Of a DNA stretch of 5,423 nucleotides, positions 1-5,369 are shown in pieces. Position numbers and translations under genes: made by a program. Under the pieces are notes generated by a model. It was not told the DNA's origin and did not search any database. It worked only from the letters and a program-made list of their open reading frames with translations. Source of the DNA: CAZEDK01 sp964511025 (GTDB lineage Bacteria > Patescibacteriota > Gracilibacteria > UBA1369 > GWF2-33-10); the NCBI GenBank assembly GCA_964511025.1, contig CAZEDK010000058.1, positions 1 to 5,423 of the forward strand. The letters are read 5' to 3'. How positions within the stretch are numbered: the stretch's first letter is position 1; every line of letters begins with the position of its first letter.

Positions 1-54
1 CAAAAAACTTAAACAAAAATTTAAAAAGCAGCCCCCCAAATGACTACGCTGCCA
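1..54 (+). repeat. Left copy of a perfect 54-base terminal inverted repeat
   Basis: Bases 1-54 are the exact reverse complement of 5370-5423, and the match ends at base 55 against 5369. The outer half is A-rich on the plus strand. The inner part holds a run of six C (32-37) and a short inverted repeat, GCAGC at 28-32 with GCTGC at 48-52. Read outward on the minus strand it starts GGCAGCGTAGTCATTTGG, then a G-run, GCTGC and a T-rich tract. A GC-rich tip followed by AT-rich sequence is what one expects of an insertion-sequence end lying outside the window, but no transposase is visible to prove it. The match at base 54 may be chance, so the true repeat boundary could be base 53. One plus-strand frame runs open through the repeat into the gene at 75. 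Confidence 0.95.
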
Positions 55-74
55 TCATTAACAATTTATCTTTT

Positions 75-674
75 ATGGCTATACAAAATCCAGCAGAATT
101 TCAATACTTTTTAAATAAAGAAGCTCATGGAGATGCTAGGGCGGCTAGGAAATGGTTAGAATGTCAATATATTAACTTAATGAATACTAAAGAACCTATA
201 ACAGATGTGGTACGAAAAGGATATGCTGAATTATTTAGAAAAAATGGAAAAGATGATTTTGCTAATAAATTGGAAGGTGTAGCAAAATATAAAACTTTTG
301 ACGATTTTTATAAAGTAATCGAAGGGACTAACAATATTAATACTGCAGATATTAAAGGTGGTGATGATCCACGTTATAATTACATGAAGCAGTTGTTAGA
401 AAAATCTGGGCTTACACAAAAAGTACTTTTATCTGCTCCACATACATCCCAGGCATGTACTTATGCAAGACAAGGAAACATTGAAATAGAAACTATGGGT
501 CATCATAGTGCAGATGATAATACATTCTCACCTACTACTTATAATAACAAGTCACATAATTTGCAACCTCGAACCAGCAACAGTATTGCCACATTTGTTA
601 TTACTCCAGACTTTGAGGTGATTGAAAAATTTAAAGCATATGATCCAGATGCAAAGTTTAAAAATAGAGATTAA
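75..674 (+). CDS. Unrecognised protein, possibly 5'-truncated
   Basis: I do not recognise this 199-residue protein. It looks like real coding sequence: the amino-acid mix is balanced and charged, with a helical-looking first half (residues 6-85, with ARAARKWLE at 21-29 and YAELFRKNGKDDFANKLEG around 50-68). The second half is richer in His, Ser, Thr and Asn, with GHHSADD at 142-148 and histidines at 123, 143, 144 and 161. No signal peptide or membrane segment is seen. ATG at 75 is the first standard start in frame and has no Shine-Dalgarno sequence. The frame has no stop back to base 3, so the gene could begin outside the window, or a repeat may have inserted into it. The stop is TAA at 672-674. 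A coding-like tail in another frame follows (680-724), so the C-terminus may be frameshifted. It converges on the cysS operon. Function unknown. Confidence 0.6.
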   Translation: MAIQNPAEFQYFLNKEAHGDARAARKWLECQYINLMNTKEPITDVVRKGYAELFRKNGKDDFANKLEGVAKYKTFDDFYKVIEGTNNINTADIKGGDDPRYNYMKQLLEKSGLTQKVLLSAPHTSQACTYARQGNIEIETMGHHSADDNTFSPTTYNNKSHNLQPRTSNSIATFVITPDFEVIEKFKAYDPDAKFKNRD

Positions 675-775
675 CATTAAAATATCCTCATACTGCTGAA
701 TATTGGTATAGGCAAAGATCATAAATTGCCCCAAATTATCGTTTTATTTTTAAGTAATTTAATTATTGCGTATAA

Positions 776-962
776 TGTTTTCGTCTATGCGAACTTGAGC
801 AATGGTATAATGCCGCTAGGCAAACCATTGGTCAAGTTGGGAGAGCAGCTAGATTTTTAGAAATGGATGAGAAGTAAGAGAGGAGCTGAATTTAGGGAAA
901 TCTTTGAGACAAAAGATGCGAACCGCATAGATGATGTTATATGCTGTGCGGATGCTAAATAA
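776..962 (+). pseudogene. Frameshifted coding remnant, family unknown
   Basis: Two overlapping frames look like pieces of one protein. The first, open after a TAA at 773-775, includes ELEQWYNAARQTIGQVGR, then AARFLEMDEK, and stops at TAA 875-877. The second continues from 876 in another frame with KRGAEFREIFETKDANR, then IDDVICCADAK, and stops at TAA 960-962. Joining them at about 874-876 needs one frameshift and gives about 60 residues of normal-looking protein. No ATG precedes the first part in frame, so it would also be 5'-truncated. The motif RAARFLE loosely recalls RAARKWLE in the protein at 75-674, so it might be a decayed relative of that gene; this is weak. The palindrome at 792-838 lies inside the first part, so the apparent coding signal there may be a by-product of structure. 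Confidence 0.35.
792..838. repeat. Long imperfect palindrome (hairpin) with a -10-like box
   Basis: The left arm is AACTTGA (792-798), G799, CAATGG (800-805). The right arm is CCATTG (825-830), G831, TCAAGTT (832-838). Thirteen of fourteen arm positions pair, the exception being G799 with G831. Inside, GCC (812-814) pairs with GGC (819-821) around the loop GCTA, leaving TATAAT (806-811) unpaired on one side and AAA (822-824) on the other. It could form a stable hairpin in single-stranded DNA or RNA. There is no T-run directly after it, so a simple intrinsic terminator is unlikely. A protein-binding site, a small palindromic repeat or a recombination site are possible. The pairing is directly visible; the function is not. 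Confidence 0.7.
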
Positions 963-963
963 T

Positions 964-1088
964 ATACTCCTTCGCTATAGAAATAGCATGTATAATGCCA
1001 CGAAGCTTGACGTTATTATTTAGTTGAGCTGCTTACATTTGCGTTTAAGCTGTGGAGTATTAATGTTATTTTGAAAGCGAAGTGGTAT
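964..1088. other. Multi-arm inverted-repeat region, possible structured RNA
   Basis: An outer stem pairs ATACTCCTTCGCT (964-976) with AGCGAAGTGGTAT (1076-1088), with one mismatch and one G-T pair in 13 positions. Inside, AGCTTGACG (1004-1012) pairs with CGTTTAAGCT (1042-1051), with one bulge and one G-T. GCAT (986-989) pairs with ATGC (995-998). A competing small hairpin is GCTAT (974-978) with ATAGC (983-987). It starts 26 bases downstream of the cysS stop on the minus strand, so it could be a 3' structure or weak terminator of that operon. It could also be a decayed repeat. Sequence is AT-rich, so part of the pairing may be chance. Confidence 0.4.
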
Positions 1089-1113
1089 TAAAAACATTGT
1101 GTAATCATTCTTG

Positions 1114-2499
1114 TTAAATTTTTCTACATTTAATACCTGAAGAGCTGTCTTCGATATCGTAACCTTTTTCTTTTATAATATTTCTTATTTCGTCAGATTT
1201 TGTCCAGTTTTTTTCTTTGCGATGATTTTCTCTGTCTTTGATAAGTTGCAAAATTTCTTCAGGGATTTCTTCTGTTTTTATTTCCAAGATGCCAAGTACT
1301 GAATTGAGTTGATTTATGAAGATTTTTATTTTTTCTAAATCTTCATGCGATAATTCACTTTCGTCAAGTAATCTATTAATTTCTTTTACAAATTCAAATA
1401 TTACTCCAAGCGCGCCACTTGAATCAAAATCATTATCCATGTATTTCTCAAAATTTAATTTATAGCTATTTATAAGAGTATCTATTTCATTTAAGCTTTG
1501 TTGAGACAAATTTTGTTCATTGTCAAGCCTGAAAAGAAAATCTTGCAGTCTTTGCATAGTGTTTTTTGCCTGATTCAAAACTTCATCAGAAAAATCAATT
1601 GGATTTCTGTAATGTTGGGAAATTAATAAGTATCTGACCACTAACGGATCATAACTTTTAAAAATATCTTTCAAAGTGAAAAAATTACCGAGCGATTTGC
1701 TCATCTTTTCATTGTCTACCCTAACAAAACCATTGTGCATCCAGTATTTTACAAATCGGCAATTGTTTACAGCTTCGCTTTGTGCAATTTCACACTCGTG
1801 ATGTGGAAAAATCAGGTCCAGCCCACCTCCATGTATATCAAAATTTTTCCCAAATATATCCATATTCATAGCGCTGCATTCAATATGCCACCCTGGACGA
1901 CCATGTCCCCACGGACTTTCCCAAAAAGGCTCTCCCTGTTTAGATTTTTTCCATAATACAAAATCTTGCGGATTTCTTTTTTCATCTTTTAGGTCAACTC
2001 TTTTACCAGCCTGAAGTTCGTCAAGTTTTTGTTTCGATAGTTTGCCATATTCCGGAAACATTGTTATATCAAAATAAATCCCATCGCTAATTTCATAAGC
2101 AATTCCTTTTTTGATCAACGCTTCTACCATTTCTATCATTCGCGGTATATGCTCAGTTGCTTTTGGTTGTTTATCTGCTTTCAAAATTTTCAAATCTGAA
2201 TAATCTTTTTCATATTCAGGAATGATTTTGTTTGCTAATTGTTGCACAGTGATTCCTTCTTCTTGGGCTCTACTGATCATTTTATCATCAATATCAGTAT
2301 AATTTGAAACAAAAGTCACGCTGTAGTTTTTGTAAATCAAGTAACGTCTAATGAGGTCAAAAGCGATAGCTGACCTGCCATGTCCAAGATGAGCATTGTC
2401 ATAAACTGTTGGACCGCAAAGATAGATTTTGACTTTGCCATTTTCTAATGCTTCGAATTTTTCTAATCTTGCTGAAAGTGTATTGTAGATTTGGAGCAT
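1114..2499 (-). CDS. cysS: Cysteinyl-tRNA synthetase
   Basis: This class I aminoacyl-tRNA synthetase activates cysteine with ATP and attaches it to tRNA(Cys) in the cytoplasm. It is 461 residues, the usual length for the family, and appears intact. The N-terminal CGPTVYD motif (28-34) is followed by the HIGH-type signature HLGH (37-40). The family's zinc ligands are all present: Cys28, Cys208 in WHIECSAM, and His233 and Glu237 in PHHECEIAQSE. The ATP-binding KMSKS loop is at 265-269 (KMSKSLGNF). The helical tRNA-binding C-terminal part follows, ending in IEDSSSGIKCRKI, which matches the usual IEDTPQG-type end. The start at 2499 directly abuts the yggT stop (TAG 2502-2500) and gives the expected N-terminus (IYNTL); no Shine-Dalgarno is visible, so translation may depend on coupling. 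It is the last gene of the minus-strand operon. Confidence 0.98.
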   Translation of the reverse strand: MLQIYNTLSARLEKFEALENGKVKIYLCGPTVYDNAHLGHGRSAIAFDLIRRYLIYKNYSVTFVSNYTDIDDKMISRAQEEGITVQQLANKIIPEYEKDYSDLKILKADKQPKATEHIPRMIEMVEALIKKGIAYEISDGIYFDITMFPEYGKLSKQKLDELQAGKRVDLKDEKRNPQDFVLWKKSKQGEPFWESPWGHGRPGWHIECSAMNMDIFGKNFDIHGGGLDLIFPHHECEIAQSEAVNNCRFVKYWMHNGFVRVDNEKMSKSLGNFFTLKDIFKSYDPLVVRYLLISQHYRNPIDFSDEVLNQAKNTMQRLQDFLFRLDNEQNLSQQSLNEIDTLINSYKLNFEKYMDNDFDSSGALGVIFEFVKEINRLLDESELSHEDLEKIKIFINQLNSVLGILEIKTEEIPEEILQLIKDRENHRKEKNWTKSDEIRNIIKEKGYDIEDSSSGIKCRKI

Positions 2500-2763
2500 C
2501 TAATAAATTAATATCGAAAATATTATCCACCTTATTATATCTAGCCCGAATAGCGCAATAAGGGGCGATAAGTCAATCATGCCTGTTTTTGGTGTTATTC
2601 TTCTTGCCAAATCAAGTATTGGTTGAGTGACATCGATTAAAAATTTAAATAACGGTCCTGACATTGGTGTTCTTATCCATGACAAAATGATCCTTGCGAT
2701 AAGTGCAAATTTTAATATTTCAAATAAGACATTAATAAAAGTGATTGGAAAAGATGGGCTCAT
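2500..2763 (-). CDS. yggT: YggT-family integral membrane protein
   Basis: This 87-residue protein has the layout of one YggT repeat: a hydrophobic segment at about 8-30 containing RIILSWI, a polar middle with QPILDLARRITPKTG (47-61), then DLSPLIALFGLDIIRWII leading into a second membrane segment at about 65-86. The arginine in the first segment, the Pro-Ile-Leu/Arg-Arg/Pro stretch and IDLSPLIALF are typical of the family. YggT proteins are small inner-membrane proteins without a settled biochemical role; they are linked to osmotic or ion homeostasis in Escherichia coli and to envelope or division functions elsewhere. It lies 6 bases after the preceding operon gene, and its TAG stop is followed at once by the cysS ATG. 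No Shine-Dalgarno is visible before ATG 2763. Confidence 0.9.
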   Translation of the reverse strand: MSPSFPITFINVLFEILKFALIARIILSWIRTPMSGPLFKFLIDVTQPILDLARRITPKTGMIDLSPLIALFGLDIIRWIIFSILIY

Positions 2764-2769
2764 TATATT

Positions 2770-2979
2770 TTAAAATTGACTATTAACGAATCTACACATA
2801 GCTCTTTGTCCTGCGGACTTGAAACTATTGTTTTTTTCTGCATATTGGCATAATCGTGGGGCGCTTTTGTCGATTATCCACACATCAAGCAGTGGCGTTA
2901 CGAAATAAACAATCAAAAGCAAGAAAAACAATAGATTTATTATTACAGAAATAATTAAGCACGGATTTTTATCTTTCAT
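2770..2979 (-). CDS. Small single-pass membrane protein, unknown function
   Basis: I do not recognise this 69-residue protein. It has a short charged N-terminus (MKDKNP), one strongly hydrophobic segment at about 8-30, and a polar, mostly basic C-terminal tail of about 38 residues with cysteines at 44 and 62. I chose ATG at 2979 because the upstream surface-protein gene stops with TGA at 2983-2981, one base before it (TGAAATG), the layout of translational coupling. A longer frame from GTG at 3012 is possible (80 residues) but would overlap that gene by 32 bases and put 11 extra polar residues ahead of the membrane segment. The next gene, yggT, starts 6 bases downstream. Membrane location is well supported; function is unknown. 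Confidence 0.75.
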   Translation of the reverse strand: MKDKNPCLIISVIINLLFFLLLIVYFVTPLLDVWIIDKSAPRLCQYAEKNNSFKSAGQRAMCRFVNSQF

Positions 2980-2980
2980 T

Positions 2981-5230
2981 TCATCTATTTTTACAAAGTC
3001 GCCTTTTGGCACGAATATAAATATCAGTTAAAATAAGAGTGGTCAATAGTACAAAGATTATACTTGGTCCTGACTGCGCAGTTTCATCAATCTTGTCTTC
3101 AATATTTATTTCAGGTTCTTGTTCCGGCGCGCTTTCGTGAACTTCTTCTGTTTCTGCTGCTGCCGGACTTGCACTGAGAATTGTGCTTGGAATTTCACTC
3201 TCGTTGCCTTTAGAATTAATGGCTGTAATTTGGAAAAAATATGTTTTGCCACTCTGAAGATTTGGAATGTACCATCTTGTTGAGCTGTCAAAAGTGTTTA
3301 CAATTGTATTTAGATTACTGGGATCATCACTATAATATATTCGATAATTTTTGATATAAGAATCATCTTTGCCGCTATTTGCAACTTCCCATTCAAAATC
3401 CAGTCTGTTTGCAGAAATATCTACAATGGAGAATCCGGTGACTTGCGATGGGTAAATTACAGTTTCTTCAATAGGTTCTTCTACAATTGTTTCTTCAGGT
3501 ATTTCATTGCTATTGATTTTTTCTAGCTGTTCTGGATCTGCGACTGTTTCTTCTTCAGCTATTTCTTCTTCTTTTACTGTCAGACTTGCAGCGTCGGAAT
3601 AAATAGCTTCTTGTCCCAATTGGTCTACCAGTATTAGTTCAAGTTGATATATCCCTGGAGTTTTTGGCGCTGTAATTTTTGCTGAATACTGTCCTGTATG
3701 ACCTGAATCTTCATTTAAGTCGATAATTTTGTCATCCATAACAACAGAAACTTGTGCAAGATATGCTTCACTAAATAGAGTTACAAAAAAATTATTTTCT
3801 GAATATACCTGTTCGGGATCGATTTCTATTGATTCAATCGTTGCTGCGCTTGAATCAATTTTTAAACTTAATTCGCCGGATTGTGCTAATACTTTTCCAG
3901 CATTGTCTATTGTTTGTACGTAAATTGTATAGAGTCCATTTTCTAGGCTGTCTACAAGTTTACTGAATTTTCCATTTTCATCTGAATTTATTTGTTCTAT
4001 CAAATTGTTGTTTGCATAAATTTGGATTTTTGAATTAGCATTGGAAGCTCCGCTAAAAGTGAGATTTCCGCTATACGTTCCTGCAGTAGGGCTCGTAAGA
4101 ATAATATTGGATTGTGGCTCTTCTATCTCGTCCTCGTTATCAATACTACTAGTTGATCCTCCTTTTTCTATAACTTCAAACTCAATTTCGCTTCTAATAT
4201 CGAAATCTTCAGTATCATTTATGCTTAAAGTTTGTAAGCCTGGTGTCAAAAATACAAATGATAATTCAAAAGTGTGTGTTCCGGCATCCACTTCTTTGAA
4301 TTGATATGGTTCTGGTATTGTTGCCAAATCGTCACTGGTAGATGGGGTAATCTCTCCAAGATAGTTGAGTACAGTGCTTTTGTCATCATCTATGGCTGTT
4401 ATTTCAACACTGATAGCTTCTCCTGCAATTACAGTAGCCTCTCCAGTGTCAATTTTGAAGCCGGATATCGGACCAAAATCTTGTGCGGCTCTAGCCATAT
4501 CAAAGAAACTTGCATACCCGAAGTTACCTCCAATTTCGAGTAAAGAACTTTTCGTGTCATCAACAAATATTGCTTTTATTCTATTGGAAAAGATATCTTC
4601 CTTAATAGGATCATAGATTGATACATAGCTTCTTCCTGTTTTATTAGATTTTAATTTGGCAATAATTTCGCCTTCTGCATCTGTAGCAAAATTATCCATT
4701 TCAATAGTATCACTTTCTCGGCTTGGTATAAGTGTTAGCTTATAATTTGGTACTGGGTTCTTGTTCTCGTCACGAATTGTCATTTTTATGTCAATACTAT
4801 CTTCATTATCAGCCACTGCAACTGAAGAGCCTTCTATGTCAATTTCTGAATTTTCTAAATCTGCATCCCCTGCATAAACTTCAAATCCACAACTTAAATA
4901 CTCACTATAATTTATATTTTTATATGTCAAAGTATATTTGCCAGCCTCTTCCAGATGGAATTCGTCTATATCTTCATACGCAGTGCCAAAGCTATCCGTT
5001 TCTATTACAAAGATTGCCTTGCTTTCATCAGGTTTTGTTAGTGTTAGGATGCCTTCGTCATTAGCTTTGTCCGTATTGATTTCATAAAAAGTTCCAAGTC
5101 CTGAAATGGAATCGTAGCATTTCATTGTGCTTGAATTTGTTGTTGCAGCTCCGTACGGGATTGCCAATCCTAGCACTAGCGCCAAAATGATTAGTATCTT
5201 CCCGCTTTTTTTCAAGTATTTCACTTTCAT
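2981..5230 (-). CDS. Large secreted surface protein with Ig-like and FN3 domains and a C-terminal membrane anchor
   Basis: This 749-residue protein is probably exported and displayed on the cell surface. Residues 1-29 form a signal peptide: basic MKVKYLKK, a hydrophobic core, and likely cleavage after the Ala-Ala at 28-29. An N-terminal domain at about 35-125 has Cys38 and Cys114. An invasin-like (Big_1-type) Ig domain follows at about 135-225 (IRDENKNPVPNYKL, TDAEGEIIAKL). A third beta domain at about 258-354 has DAGTHTFELSF and LTPGLQTLSI, a common bacterial Ig-like repeat type. Ig-like domains at about 375-460 and 465-553 come next, then a Glu-rich linker (553-590). A fibronectin type III domain at about 592-690 is recognised by NYRIYYSDD and LQSGKTYFFQITAINSKGNES. 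A second acidic linker leads to SGPS (720-723), a membrane segment (about 724-738) and a basic tail. Adhesion or cell-surface scaffolding is likely; no enzyme domain is seen. It is the first gene of the operon. Confidence 0.85.
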   Translation of the reverse strand: MKVKYLKKSGKILIILALVLGLAIPYGAATTNSSTMKCYDSISGLGTFYEINTDKANDEGILTLTKPDESKAIFVIETDSFGTAYEDIDEFHLEEAGKYTLTYKNINYSEYLSCGFEVYAGDADLENSEIDIEGSSVAVADNEDSIDIKMTIRDENKNPVPNYKLTLIPSRESDTIEMDNFATDAEGEIIAKLKSNKTGRSYVSIYDPIKEDIFSNRIKAIFVDDTKSSLLEIGGNFGYASFFDMARAAQDFGPISGFKIDTGEATVIAGEAISVEITAIDDDKSTVLNYLGEITPSTSDDLATIPEPYQFKEVDAGTHTFELSFVFLTPGLQTLSINDTEDFDIRSEIEFEVIEKGGSTSSIDNEDEIEEPQSNIILTSPTAGTYSGNLTFSGASNANSKIQIYANNNLIEQINSDENGKFSKLVDSLENGLYTIYVQTIDNAGKVLAQSGELSLKIDSSAATIESIEIDPEQVYSENNFFVTLFSEAYLAQVSVVMDDKIIDLNEDSGHTGQYSAKITAPKTPGIYQLELILVDQLGQEAIYSDAASLTVKEEEIAEEETVADPEQLEKINSNEIPEETIVEEPIEETVIYPSQVTGFSIVDISANRLDFEWEVANSGKDDSYIKNYRIYYSDDPSNLNTIVNTFDSSTRWYIPNLQSGKTYFFQITAINSKGNESEIPSTILSASPAAAETEEVHESAPEQEPEINIEDKIDETAQSGPSIIFVLLTTLILTDIYIRAKRRLCKNR

Positions 5231-5245
5231 GGTTTATTTGCGAAT

Positions 5246-5276
5246 ATTATAGAGTGAGAATCCTTTAATTATACCA
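5246..5276 (-). promoter_or_regulatory. Probable operon promoter with extended -10 element
   Basis: On the minus strand TGGTATAAT (5276-5268) is a perfect extended -10 element; a start about 7 bases on, near 5261, would leave a leader of about 31 bases before ATG 5230. No good -35 hexamer lies 16-18 bases upstream (TCGGTT at 17), which fits an extended -10 promoter. A second TATAAT at 5251-5246 would give a start only about 9 bases before the ATG, a nearly leaderless message. No Shine-Dalgarno sequence precedes the ATG (CGCAAATAAACC). The stretch further upstream to 5369 holds only low-complexity sequence (GAGA-type runs and a repeated GGATTTTT). Confidence 0.55.
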
Positions 5277-5369
5277 TAATTAGAATAGAGAACCGAGAAT
5301 TGAGAGCTGAGATTTGTGGATTTTTAATGGATTTTTGGTGAAAATGTGGTATGATTTTATTTAGGGTCT

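Larger units (their letters stand above)
675..1113. other. Convergent intergenic region with degenerate sequence
   Basis: This 439-base stretch lies between the stop of the plus-strand gene (674) and the stop of cysS (1114, minus strand). It has no intact gene. It holds a short coding-like tail at 680-724, a frameshifted coding remnant at 776-962, a strong imperfect palindrome at 792-838 and a multi-arm inverted-repeat region at 964-1088. TATAAT occurs at 771-776, 806-811 and 991-996. The last two sit in the 9-base direct repeat TATAATGCC (806-814 and 991-999), and 803-811 has the extended form TGGTATAAT. No classical hairpin with a T-run is evident for either flanking gene. The region looks like decayed accessory or repeat-derived DNA. 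Confidence 0.7.

Noticed and set aside
552..734. Minus-strand open frame of 60 codons
   Set aside because: It is antisense to the end of the first gene and the AT-rich intergenic region, with low-complexity hydrophobic composition and no recognisable motif.
788..842. Integron attC site
   Set aside because: AAC and GTT pair at the stem base, but the outer bases (TGCGAAC and GTTGGGA) do not match the RYYYAAC/GTTRRRY boxes well, the element is short, and no integrase is present.
1735..1956. Plus-strand open frame of 73 codons inside cysS
   Set aside because: It is antisense to the conserved cysS core, including the zinc-site region.
2981..2983. UGA read as glycine (genetic code 25)
   Set aside because: The TGA here would extend the surface protein by only four codons, but no in-frame TGA occurs in the long cysS or surface-protein genes, which would be expected if UGA coded for glycine.
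3106..3291. Minus-strand open frame of 61 codons within the surface gene
   Set aside because: It is an alternative frame inside the FN3-to-linker part of the long gene, with no independent start signal or motif.
4041..5064. Several plus-strand open frames of 80-110 codons
   Set aside because: They lie antisense to the surface-protein gene, whose frame has a clear signal peptide, domains and anchor. They are shadows.
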